Below, piece after piece: positions 16,553 to 24,700 of a DNA stretch of 64,000 nt; the stretch's first letter is position 1; each line of letters begins with the position of its first letter. The position numbers and the translations under genes are program-made. This DNA comes from DASZHJ01 sp035507155 (lineage in GTDB: Bacteria > Pseudomonadota > Alphaproteobacteria > ATCC43930 > CGMCC-115725): NCBI GenBank assembly GCA_035507155.1, contig DATJOK010000124.1:25872-89871 (forward strand), written 5' to 3'. Below the pieces are notes generated by a model. The model worked only from the letters and a program-made list of their open reading frames with translations. It was not told the DNA's origin and made no database searches.

Positions 16553-17497
16553 ATGAACGGCGGAGAGGTCAATCGGGAGGCCATTCTGGCGACCGGACGG
16601 CGGATCGCCCCCTATATCCGGCAGACTCCCGTCATCGCGGTGGACCCCGGCGATTTCGGCATCGAGGCCGGCTTCCTCGCCCTCAAGCTCGAGCTGATGC
16701 AGCACTCGGGCTCCTTCAAGGTGCGGGGCGCCTTCGCGAACCTCCTGCTGCGCGAGGTGCCGGCGGCCGGCGTCGTCGCCGCCTCGGGCGGCAATCATGG
16801 GGTGGCGGTCGCCTATGCGGCGATGAAGCGCGGCGTTTCCGCCCGCATCTTCGTTCCCGCGATCTGCTCCCCGGCCAAGATGCAGCGCATCCGCGACTAT
16901 GGCGCGGAGCTCGTGGTGGCGGGCGAGCGCTATGCCGATGCGCTGGCGGCGAGCGAGGAATGGCTTGCGCGAGCGGGCGCGCTGGCGGTGCACGCCTTCG
17001 ATCAGGAGGAGACGCTCCTGGGCCAGGGCACGATCGGCCATGAGCTCGAGCAGCAGCTGCCGGAGCTCGAGACGCTGCTGGTGGCGGTCGGCGGCGGCGG
17101 GCTCATCGCCGGGATCGCCGCCTGGTACGGCGGGCGCCTGCGCATCGTCGGCGTCGAGCCGGAGGCGGCGCCGACACTCACCCGGGCGCTCGCCGCCGGC
17201 AGGCCGGTCGACGCGGAGGCCGGGGGCATCGCCGCGGATTCCCTGGCGCCGCGCCGCGTCGGCGAGCGGGGCTTTCCGATCGCCCGGGACCATGTGGATC
17301 GCGTCGTCCTGGTGACGGACGACGCCATTCGCGAGGCGCAGGAGACGCTGTGGAAGGTGCTCCGCGTCGTCGCGGAGCCGGGCGCCGCCGCCCCCATGGC
17401 CGCGCTCGTCTCCGGCCGCTATCGCCCGCGGCCGGGCGAGCGCGTCGGCGTTCTCGTCTGCGGAGGAAACACCACGGCCGTCGACTTCAATCGGTAG
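16553..17497 (+). CDS. PLP-dependent serine/threonine dehydratase-like enzyme
   Basis: The 314-residue protein is a fold-type II PLP enzyme without a regulatory ACT domain, as in catabolic threonine/serine dehydratases and serine racemases. The Schiff-base lysine is K56 in HSGSFKVRGA, the substrate loop is ASGGNHG, and the phosphate-binding tetraglycine loop is VGGGGL near residue 180. It would deaminate a hydroxy-amino acid to a 2-oxoacid through a reactive enamine. GGGAG precedes the ATG. A RidA-family gene begins 92 bp downstream on the same strand, which fits with clearing of the enamine. Confidence 0.85.
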   Translation: MNGGEVNREAILATGRRIAPYIRQTPVIAVDPGDFGIEAGFLALKLELMQHSGSFKVRGAFANLLLREVPAAGVVAASGGNHGVAVAYAAMKRGVSARIFVPAICSPAKMQRIRDYGAELVVAGERYADALAASEEWLARAGALAVHAFDQEETLLGQGTIGHELEQQLPELETLLVAVGGGGLIAGIAAWYGGRLRIVGVEPEAAPTLTRALAAGRPVDAEAGGIAADSLAPRRVGERGFPIARDHVDRVVLVTDDAIREAQETLWKVLRVVAEPGAAAPMAALVSGRYRPRPGERVGVLVCGGNTTAVDFNR

Positions 17498-17589
17498 AAC
17501 CGGCGCGGGGCGGTCGACAGCCGAGCCTCCGAGTTGCTAGTCTCCGCGCCGCGGAATTTGAGCGACATTCCCTGGGAAGGAAAACACCC

Positions 17590-17937
17590 ATGAGCATCAA
17601 GCGGATCAAGACCGGCGCCCGGATGAGCCAGGCGGTCGTGCACGGCGACACCGTCTATCTCGCCGGCCAGGTGGCGGACAATGCCAAGGAGGACGCGGCC
17701 GGTCAGACCAAGCAGATCCTGTCCAAGATCGAGGGCCTGCTGGCGGAAGCCGGCACCGACAAGTCGAAGCTGCTCTCGGCGACGATCTGGCTCACCGACA
17801 TGCGGTACTTCGACGAGATGAACAAGGTCTGGGACGCCTGGGTGTCGCCCGGCAACACCCCCGGCCGCGCCTGCGTCGAGGCGCGCCTCGCGCGCGCCGA
17901 CCTGCTGGTGGAGATCGGCATCATCGCGGCAAAGTAG
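17590..17937 (+). CDS. RidA-family (YjgF/YER057c/UK114) enamine/imine deaminase
   Basis: This 115-residue single-domain protein has the RidA fold with motifs typical of the family: an early VYLAGQVADN strand, a central LSKIEGLLAEAG helix, and the C-terminal PGRACVEARL segment in which the Arg corresponds to the catalytic Arg105 of E. coli RidA. The protein trimerises and hydrolyses 2-aminoacrylate or 2-aminocrotonate released by dehydratases. AAGGAAAA precedes the ATG at 17590. The dehydratase just upstream is a likely source of its substrate. Confidence 0.88.
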   Translation: MSIKRIKTGARMSQAVVHGDTVYLAGQVADNAKEDAAGQTKQILSKIEGLLAEAGTDKSKLLSATIWLTDMRYFDEMNKVWDAWVSPGNTPGRACVEARLARADLLVEIGIIAAK

Positions 17938-18252
17938 GCATGGCGGCGGCCTCGCCGGGGATCGCATCCCGGGCGACCGCTTCCGGCGCGGAATTCCAAA
18001 ATCAGGAGAGCAGGAGCGCGAGCGCGCAGAGCACGCCGCCTGCCACCAGCGCCGTCCAGCCGGCATGACCGGAGAGCCGGTCGGTCCACTGGATCGCTCG
18101 CGCTCGCTTGGCAGGACGCTCGATGCGGCTCAAGGCTTTGCACTTCTTGCTTCGATCGCGGCGGGGCGAGCGGGGAACTCGCCTTGGCCGCGCCGCTCGA
18201 CGGGTATTAGGCAGTCTGGATGCTCCGGCATCCCCGCCGGATTCGTGCATCC
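17938..18252. other. Intergenic region between ridA and coaD
   Basis: This 315-bp gap lies between convergent genes. The only candidate gene in it is a 43-codon minus-strand frame at 18002-18133. No tRNA, clear terminator or repeat was recognised. Confidence 0.5.
18002..18133 (-). CDS. Possible 43-residue membrane peptide
   Basis: A TTG-started frame would encode a basic N-terminal half (SRIERPAKRARAIQ) followed by a hydrophobic segment (about residues 26-42, rich in Ala, Leu, Val, Gly) ending close to the stop. That is a plausible single-pass peptide, but the start codon is weak and there is no good Shine-Dalgarno. It lies downstream of coaD on the same strand. It is reported as tentative only. 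Confidence 0.25.
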   Translation of the reverse strand: MSRIERPAKRARAIQWTDRLSGHAGWTALVAGGVLCALALLLS

Positions 18253-18771
18253 CTAGCTCTTGGCGGACAGGGCGAAGCGCTGCGACAGCCGCGCGGCGAC
18301 CCGCGGACTCACGAAGTGCGAGACCTCGCCGCCAAGCTGGCCGATCTCCTTCACGAAGCGCGAAGAGATGAACTGATAGCGGTCGGTCGCCATTAGGAAC
18401 ACCGTCTCGACGTCGGGATTGAGCCGGCTGTTCATGCCGGCCATCTGGAACTCGTACTCGAAATCCGAGACCGCGCGGAGCCCGCGGATGATGACGCTCG
18501 CCCCCACCGCCACCGCGAAATGCATGAGCAGGCTGTCGAAGGGCTCGACGCTGATGCGATTGCGCAGCCCCGCATTGCCGATATGGCCGATCTCCTCGGT
18601 GACGATCTCGACGCGCTCCTCGGTGGAGAAGAGCGGGCCTTTGCCGGCGTTTCGCGCCACGCCCACCACCAGCCGGTCGACCACCCGCGCCGCCCGCGTG
18701 ATGATGTCGATGTGGCCGTTGGTGACGGGATCGAAGGTGCCGGGATAGACGCCGATGCGCTCCTTGCTCAT
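18253..18771 (-). CDS. coaD: Phosphopantetheine adenylyltransferase
   Basis: The 172-residue protein is a full-length CoaD, which adenylylates 4'-phosphopantetheine to dephospho-CoA in coenzyme A synthesis. The nucleotidyltransferase signature GTFDPVTNGH (about 11-20, with the TNGH box) and the C-terminal ISSRFVKEI motif are intact, and the substrate-loop residues of the IIRGLRAVSDFEYEFQ stretch match the family. Its ATG overlaps the stop codon of gyrA by four bases (ATGA), so translation is probably coupled. gyrA-coaD adjacency is common in alphaproteobacteria. Confidence 0.95.
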   Translation of the reverse strand: MSKERIGVYPGTFDPVTNGHIDIITRAARVVDRLVVGVARNAGKGPLFSTEERVEIVTEEIGHIGNAGLRNRISVEPFDSLLMHFAVAVGASVIIRGLRAVSDFEYEFQMAGMNSRLNPDVETVFLMATDRYQFISSRFVKEIGQLGGEVSHFVSPRVAARLSQRFALSAKS

Positions 18772-21569
18772 GCGGATTCCCCACTGTCGGCGCCGTTGCC
18801 GTTCGACGGTGTCTCGCCATTGCCGTTGCCGCTATTGGCGGCGTCATCGCCGGTCTCGCCGAGGCGGGCGACCGAGACCACGCGCTCGCCCTCGCCGGGC
18901 TTGAAGACCACTACGCCCTGGGTGCGCCGGCGGGCGATGCGGATGTCGTTCACCGGCAGCCGGATCACCGTGCCGCCGTTGCTCACCAGCATCACCTGGT
19001 CGCGGTGCTGCACCGGGAAGACCGCGACGATGGCGTCGTTGCGCCGCGAGAGATCCATGTTCTCGATGCCCTGCCCGCCGCGGCCGGTGATGCGGTAGTC
19101 GTAGGCGGAGGTGCGGACGCCGAAGCCCTTCTCGGTGATCGAGAGCAGGAATTCCTCGCGCTTGGCGAGATCCTCGAAGGCCTCCTCGGTGATGCTGCCC
19201 TCGCTCTCCCCCTCGCCCTCGGGCTCCGCGACCGCCACCGCCGCCGCCGTATCGCTCTCGGCGCCCATGGCGCGCCGGCGCCGGCTCGCGAGGCGCATGT
19301 AGCCGTCGCGGGTCTCCGATGCGATCTCCTCGTGGCGCAGGATGGTCATCGAGATCACGCTATCGCCGTCGCCTAGCCTGATGCCGCGCACGCCCACCGA
19401 GGCGCGGCCGGTGAAGATGCGGACGTCCTCCACCGGGAAGCGGATCGCCTTCCCCTTGTGGGTGGCCAGCAGCACGTCGTCGTTGGCGGTGCAGGTGGCG
19501 ACGGCGATGAGGCGGTCGCCGGCGTCCGCGCCCTCGAACTTCATCGCCATCTTGCCGTTCGCCATCACGTTGCCGAAATCGGAGAGCGCATTGCGGCGCA
19601 CGTTCCCGTTGGCGGTGGCGAACATGACGGTGAAATTGCTCCAGCTCGCCTCTTCCTCCGGCAGCGGCAGCACGGTCGAGATGTTCTCGCCCGGCGCCAG
19701 GTTGGGGAGGATGTTGATCATCGCCTTGCCGCGTGCCTGCGGCGTTCCCTCGGGCAGGCGGTAGACCTTGAGCTTGTAGACGCGGCCGGCGGCGGTGAAG
19801 AACAGCATCGAGGCGTGCGTCGAGGCGACGAAGACCTGGCTGACGAAATCCTCCTCGCGGATCGACATGCCGGCGCGGCCGCGGCCGCCGCGGCGCTGGG
19901 CGCGATATGTCGAGAGCGGTACGCGCTTGATGTAGCCGCCGTGGCTCACGGTGACCACCATGTCCTCGCGCTGGATCAGGTCCTCGATGTCGGCTTCGAA
20001 CTCGACGTCCTCGATCGCGGTGCGCCGCGGCGTCGCGAACTGCGCCTTCATCGACACCAGCTCCTCGCGCATGAGCGCGAGGAGGCGCTGGCGCGAGCCA
20101 AGGATCTCCAGGTAGCCGGCGATCTCCTTGATGAGATCGGTGATCTCCGCCTCGATCTTGTCGCGCTCGAGGCCGGTAAGGCGCTGGAGCCGCAGCTCCA
20201 GGATCGCCTTCGCTTGCTCGTCGGAGAGGCGGTAGGTGGCACCATCCGGCTGGATGCCGCCCCGCCCCTTCTCCTCGACGCGCTCGATCAGCGGCTTGAC
20301 GGTGGCGATCGGCCAGGCCTTGGCGCGCAGGGCCTCGCGTGCCTCGTTCGGATCCTTGGCGCGGCGGATGAGGTCGATGATGGCGTCGATGTTGGCGACC
20401 GCGACCGAGAGGCCGAGCAGGATGTGGGCGCGCTCGCGGGCCTTGCCGAGGAGATAGGTGCTGCGCCGGGTGATCACCTCTTCGCGGAAGGCGACGAAGG
20501 CGGCGATGACCTGCTTCAGGGTCATCATCTCCGGGCGCCCGCCGATGAGCGCCAGCATGTTGACGCCGAAGCTGGTCTGCAGCGGCGTGTACTTGTAGAG
20601 CTGGTTCAGCACGATCTCGGTCATGGCGTCGCGCTTCAGCTCGATCACCACGCGCACGCCATCACGATCGGACTCATCGCGGAGATCGGAGATGCCGTCG
20701 ATCAGCTTGTCGTTCACCACCTCGGCGATGCGCTCGACCATGCGCGCCTTGTTGACCTGGTAAGGCACCTCGGTGACGATGATCGCCTCGCGGTCGCGCC
20801 GGAGCTCCTCCACATGGGTCTTGCCGCGCATCACCACCGGCCCGCGGCCGGTATGGTAGGCGGCGCGGATGCCGCTGCGGCCGAGGATGATGCCGCCGGT
20901 CGGGAAGTCGGGACCCGGAATGATCTCTATCAGCTCGTCGATGGTGATGTCGGGGTTCGCGATATAGGCGCAGCAGGCGTCGATCACCTCGCCCATGTTG
21001 TGGGTCGGGATGTTGGTCGCCATGCCGACGGCGATGCCGCTGGCGCCGTTCACCAGCAGGTTCGGGAAGCGCGCCGGCAGCACCACCGGCTCCTGGTTCT
21101 CGCCGTCGTAGTTCGGCTGGAAGTCGACGGTGTCCTTGTCGAGATCGTCGAGGAGCGCGTCGGCGGCACGGCTGAGACGCGCCTCGGTGTAGCGCATCGC
21201 CGCCGGCGGATCGCCGTCCATCGAGCCGTAATTGCCCTGCCCGTCGATGAGCGGCAGGCGCATGGCGAAATCCTGCGCCATGCGCACCATGGCGTCGTAG
21301 ACCGCGACGTCGCCGTGCGGGTGATATTTGCCGATGACGTCGCCGACCACGCGGGCGGATTTGCGGAAGCCGCGGTTCCAGTCGAAGCCGTTCTCCTTCA
21401 TGGAGTGAAGGATGCGGCGATGCACCGGCTTCAACCCGTCGCGCACGTCGGGAAGCGCGCGCGCCACGATCACGCTCATGGCGTAATCGAGGTAGGAGCG
21501 TTTCATCTCCTCCTCGATCGTCACCGGAGCGATGTCGAGCGGCGCTGGCGCGGGCGGTTCGGTGGCCAA
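18768..21569 (-). CDS. gyrA: DNA gyrase subunit A
   Basis: The product (about 933 residues from the TTG at 21569) is the breakage-reunion subunit of gyrase. The N-terminal domain has the winged-helix and tower regions with catalytic Y127 (RYTE). The C-terminal beta-pinwheel carries the GyrA box QRRGGRG near SMSTYRAQ, which separates it from ParC. An acidic Glu/Ala-rich insert sits in the C-terminal domain. At the position of E. coli Ser83 this protein has Val (V88, GDVAVYD), while Asp87 is conserved (D92). The TTG start is chosen by family N-terminus; a further TTG at 21626 is in frame and neither has a strong ribosome site. Confidence 0.93.
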   Translation of the reverse strand: MATEPPAPAPLDIAPVTIEEEMKRSYLDYAMSVIVARALPDVRDGLKPVHRRILHSMKENGFDWNRGFRKSARVVGDVIGKYHPHGDVAVYDAMVRMAQDFAMRLPLIDGQGNYGSMDGDPPAAMRYTEARLSRAADALLDDLDKDTVDFQPNYDGENQEPVVLPARFPNLLVNGASGIAVGMATNIPTHNMGEVIDACCAYIANPDITIDELIEIIPGPDFPTGGIILGRSGIRAAYHTGRGPVVMRGKTHVEELRRDREAIIVTEVPYQVNKARMVERIAEVVNDKLIDGISDLRDESDRDGVRVVIELKRDAMTEIVLNQLYKYTPLQTSFGVNMLALIGGRPEMMTLKQVIAAFVAFREEVITRRSTYLLGKARERAHILLGLSVAVANIDAIIDLIRRAKDPNEAREALRAKAWPIATVKPLIERVEEKGRGGIQPDGATYRLSDEQAKAILELRLQRLTGLERDKIEAEITDLIKEIAGYLEILGSRQRLLALMREELVSMKAQFATPRRTAIEDVEFEADIEDLIQREDMVVTVSHGGYIKRVPLSTYRAQRRGGRGRAGMSIREEDFVSQVFVASTHASMLFFTAAGRVYKLKVYRLPEGTPQARGKAMINILPNLAPGENISTVLPLPEEEASWSNFTVMFATANGNVRRNALSDFGNVMANGKMAMKFEGADAGDRLIAVATCTANDDVLLATHKGKAIRFPVEDVRIFTGRASVGVRGIRLGDGDSVISMTILRHEEIASETRDGYMRLASRRRRAMGAESDTAAAVAVAEPEGEGESEGSITEEAFEDLAKREEFLLSITEKGFGVRTSAYDYRITGRGGQGIENMDLSRRNDAIVAVFPVQHRDQVMLVSNGGTVIRLPVNDIRIARRRTQGVVVFKPGEGERVVSVARLGETGDDAANSGNGNGETPSNGNGADSGESA

Positions 21570-21920
21570 GTGAGGTCCGGAAGGGTTCCTGAAAATCAAA
21601 GCGCCGGCGCTGCTGGCCGGCCTCAAGACGCGGCCAGACTAACGAATTTCGCCTCTGCGAACAATCTTTGCAGCCCGGCGCCGGGCCGCCGGAAAGGCCG
21701 GAATTCGGCCGCCGAGTGATCTCATAATATGTAACTATATCAATATTATACTGTGATATCCTGAGTCGCCTTCGAGAGACGTTTCCGGGACTCGACGGGC
21801 GGCGGCCCGGCACCGGTCTCGTTACGGCGCAAAATCGCCTGGGCCGGGCTTCCTGGCTTGCCGAGTCGAAGCTGGAGATGCGACGCTCGCCGCGAGATTT
21901 CCGGTCGCGCGAGGAGACGC
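21570..21920. other. Divergent intergenic region between gyrA and the amidohydrolase
   Basis: This 351-bp stretch contains GC-rich flanks and a striking AT-rich island at about 21720-21760 with promoter-like and palindromic elements (annotated separately). The leaders to either gene would be about 160-170 bases long. No further gene was found in it. Confidence 0.5.
21724..21752. promoter_or_regulatory. AT-rich palindrome with -10-like boxes in both directions
   Basis: ATAATAT (21724-21730) and ATATTAT (21743-21749) form a perfect 7-bp inverted repeat around a 12-base centre. The minus strand reads TATAAT at 21745-21750, an exact -10 box directed toward gyrA; the plus strand reads TATACT at 21747-21752 toward the amidohydrolase. 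No good -35 accompanies either. The site could be a promoter pair, a regulator operator, or both. Confidence 0.4.
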
Positions 21921-23159
21921 ATGCGCCTTGATCTGATCGTCCGCAACGTCCGCCTCGCCAGCGCCCCGACCGAGCCGCCCGTCGATATCGGCGTCGAAAA
22001 CGGCCGCATCGTCGCCCTGGAGCGCGGGCTTGCCGCCGAGGCGGAGAGCTACGACGCGGTGGGCCGCCTCGCCTGCGCCGGCCTCATCGAGACCCACATC
22101 CATCTCGACAAGTCGCGCCTCATCGACCGCTGCGCCCCGCCGCAGGGCCGCGCGCTCAACCCCGTGCAGGCCCTGGCGCCGCTGAAGCCCAGCCTCACCG
22201 AGGAGGACACTCGCACCCGGGCCGCGCGCACCCTCGAGGAATGCATCCTCAACGGCACCACCCGCATGCGCACCCAGGTCGAGGTCGATCCCGGCATCGG
22301 CATGCGCGGCTTCGATGCTGTTCACTCGCTGATCGCCGACTATGCCTGGGCAATCGACCTCGAGCTCTGCGTCTTTCCTCAGGAAGGCCTCATCAACAAC
22401 CCCGGCACCGAGCCGCTGCTGCTGGAGGCGCTCCGCCGCGGCGTCCGGGCGATCGGCGGCGCACCCCGCTACGACACCGATCCCGCCGGACAGATCCGGC
22501 GCATCTTCGAGCTCGGCCGCGAGTTCGACCTCGACATCGACATGCATCTCGATGTCGGCCCCTCCGCCGACGACATGCTGATCCCGCTCGTCTGCGATCT
22601 CACGGAGCAGTACAAGCTCGGCGGCCGCGTCGTCGCCGGCCACATGGCGAAGCTGTCGCTGCTGCCGCCGGCGCGGCTCGCCGAGATGGCGCGGCGTCTC
22701 CGCGATGTCGGTATCGCCGTCACCGTGCTGCCGGCGACCGATCTCTACCTGATGGGGCGCGACCAGGACCACAGCGTGCGGCGCGGCGTGGCGGACGCCA
22801 ATTTCCTGATCGAGCACGGCGTCAACTGCTCGCTCTCCTCCAACAACATCCTCAATCCCGCGACGCCGTTCGGCGACTGCAACCTCATCCGGATGGCCAA
22901 CATGCATGCGAACGTGCTGCAGATCGGGCACCGCGAGCGCCTGCGCGACTGTTTCGCCATGCTGACCGAGCGCTCGGCCCGGCTCCTGAATCTGAACGAT
23001 TACGGCATCGCCGTCGGCAGGCCCGCGGACATCGTGGTCATCGACGCGGAGACGCCGGAGCAGGCGATCGCGGAGATCCGCCCGGTGCTCGCCGTCTTCA
23101 AGCATGGCCGGCGGACGGTGGTGCGCCGTCCGCCGGAGCTGCTGCGCCCCGCTACTTGA
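21921..23159 (+). CDS. Cytosine-deaminase-like amidohydrolase (CodA/AtzC group)
   Basis: The 412-residue protein aligns end to end with E. coli CodA: THIHLD metal motif (near residue 56), FPQEG segment, a conserved His in DIDMHLDVG, GHMA for the later His, and a C-terminal TERSARLLNLNDYGIAVGRPADIVV block. CodA's catalytic Glu217 (HCDE) corresponds to Val here (HLDV), and its metal-binding Asp313 in GHDD corresponds to Asn (SSNN), so the reaction may not be cytosine deamination. GAGGAG lies five bases before the ATG at 21921. Its 3' end overlaps that of the MHS transporter gene by eight bases, tail to tail. Confidence 0.85.
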   Translation: MRLDLIVRNVRLASAPTEPPVDIGVENGRIVALERGLAAEAESYDAVGRLACAGLIETHIHLDKSRLIDRCAPPQGRALNPVQALAPLKPSLTEEDTRTRAARTLEECILNGTTRMRTQVEVDPGIGMRGFDAVHSLIADYAWAIDLELCVFPQEGLINNPGTEPLLLEALRRGVRAIGGAPRYDTDPAGQIRRIFELGREFDLDIDMHLDVGPSADDMLIPLVCDLTEQYKLGGRVVAGHMAKLSLLPPARLAEMARRLRDVGIAVTVLPATDLYLMGRDQDHSVRRGVADANFLIEHGVNCSLSSNNILNPATPFGDCNLIRMANMHANVLQIGHRERLRDCFAMLTERSARLLNLNDYGIAVGRPADIVVIDAETPEQAIAEIRPVLAVFKHGRRTVVRRPPELLRPAT

Positions 23160-24444
23160 GGGGCGAGAACGCCGTCTCCTTGATCCGGAGCGTCACCAGG
23201 AAGGTGATGGCGGCGGCGGCGATCAGGTAGTAGGCCGGCGCCAGGTTGCTGCCCGTCACCTTGATGAGCCAGGTGGCGATGAAGGGCGCGAAGCCGCCGA
23301 AGATCGCCACCGCGATGTTGTAGCCGATCGAGAGCGCGGTGTAGCGCACCCGGGTCGGGAAGATCTCCGAGTAGGTCGCGGGGCACGGCCCGGAAAAGAA
23401 GGACAGGAACAGGATCATGGTGAGCTGAGAGACCAGTGCCAGCGTGGCACTCCCCGAGGACGCCATCATGAACAGGGGATAGGCGAGCACGATGTAGCCG
23501 CCCGAGGAGAGCAGCAGCAGCGGCTTGCGGCCGATCCGGTCGGAGACCGCGCCCCAGATCGGGATCAGCACCACGAAGACGCTGAGGCAGGTGACGCCGA
23601 TCCAGAGCGCCGAGCTCGGCGGCAGCTTCGCCACCGAGATGATGTAGCTCGTCATGTAGACGAGCGGGATGTAGTAGGCGGCCGTGTTGTGCAGCGTCAG
23701 GCCGAAGACGGTCAGCGTCTCCTTGGGATACTTAGTGAGCGCCTCGGTCAGCGGCGCGTGGGAGACCTGGCCGCGATTCTCAATCTCGGCGAATTTCGGC
23801 GTGTCGTCGATGCGCCAGCGCAGGTAGGCGCCGAGCAGCGCCACGACGATGCCGAGGGCGAAGGGAATGCGCCAGCCCCAGGCCACCAGTTCGTCATGGC
23901 TGAGCGCGCTGGTCAGGATGGCGGCGCTCAGCGAGCCCAGCAGGAAGCCGGCGCCGACGCTGACCTGCTGCCAGGAGCCGGTATAGCCGCGCTTTCCTTC
24001 CGCAGCGAACTCCACGAGATAAGCCGTCGACCCGCCCCATTCGCCACCCGCGGACAAGCCCTGCAGCAGCCGAACGATAACCAGCAGCAGCGGTGCAAGC
24101 ACACCGACCTGGGCGTAGGTCGGCAACAGGCCAAGGGCCAGGGTCGAGAAGCCCATGAGGAAGATGACGGCGCTCAGCGCCTTGCGGCGGCCGTAGCGAT
24201 CGCCGTAGATCCCGAACAGGATCGATCCCACCGGCCGCATCACGAAGCCCACGCCGAACACGGCGAAGGTCAGGAGCAGCTTCGCAACGGGATCGCTCAG
24301 CGGAAAGAACAGCACCGAGATCGTCGAGACGAAATAGCCGTAGACCCCGAAATCATACCATTCGAGGATGTTGCCGATCACGCCCGCCACCACCGCCTTG
24401 CGGCGCTGGCTTTCCGCCCCTGCGACGAATGTCGTTGCCGTCAT
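23152..24444 (-). CDS. MFS transporter of the metabolite:H+ symporter (MHS) family
   Basis: The 430-residue protein has twelve hydrophobic segments and the MHS family hallmarks: an early GNILEWYDFGVYGYF motif in helix 1, GDRYGRRKAL in the loop 2-3 signature, RLLQGLSAGGEWGGS in helix 5, and SDRIGRKPLLL in the central-half repeat. Members such as ProP, KgtP and ShiA import compatible solutes or organic acids with protons. GGGGAGC lies eight bases before the ATG at 24444, which is preferred over an upstream in-frame ATG at 24495. The neighbouring amidohydrolase and flavoprotein suggest uptake of a catabolic substrate. Confidence 0.9.
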   Translation of the reverse strand: MTATTFVAGAESQRRKAVVAGVIGNILEWYDFGVYGYFVSTISVLFFPLSDPVAKLLLTFAVFGVGFVMRPVGSILFGIYGDRYGRRKALSAVIFLMGFSTLALGLLPTYAQVGVLAPLLLVIVRLLQGLSAGGEWGGSTAYLVEFAAEGKRGYTGSWQQVSVGAGFLLGSLSAAILTSALSHDELVAWGWRIPFALGIVVALLGAYLRWRIDDTPKFAEIENRGQVSHAPLTEALTKYPKETLTVFGLTLHNTAAYYIPLVYMTSYIISVAKLPPSSALWIGVTCLSVFVVLIPIWGAVSDRIGRKPLLLLSSGGYIVLAYPLFMMASSGSATLALVSQLTMILFLSFFSGPCPATYSEIFPTRVRYTALSIGYNIAVAIFGGFAPFIATWLIKVTGSNLAPAYYLIAAAAITFLVTLRIKETAFSPLK

Positions 24445-24700
24445 AATTCGAGCTCCCCTCTTTGCCCCTGGGGCCGGTCGGTCCATCCGCCTCAAGCCGC
24501 CTCGCTGACCCGTCCAGCCGGGCGGCCGTCCCCTTTCGGTAGGCTAGCGACCTGCAAGACGAGGGCCAACTCCCTTGTCATCGCGGAGGTATTTCACTCC
24601 CGGCAATTCTCTGGAGAGGTGCAGGCCGCAGCGGCCTCCCCTTGAAAGCGCGACCTCCCCGGCGCTCAATGAGCGCGACACAAGACTGATGAGGAGCGCC

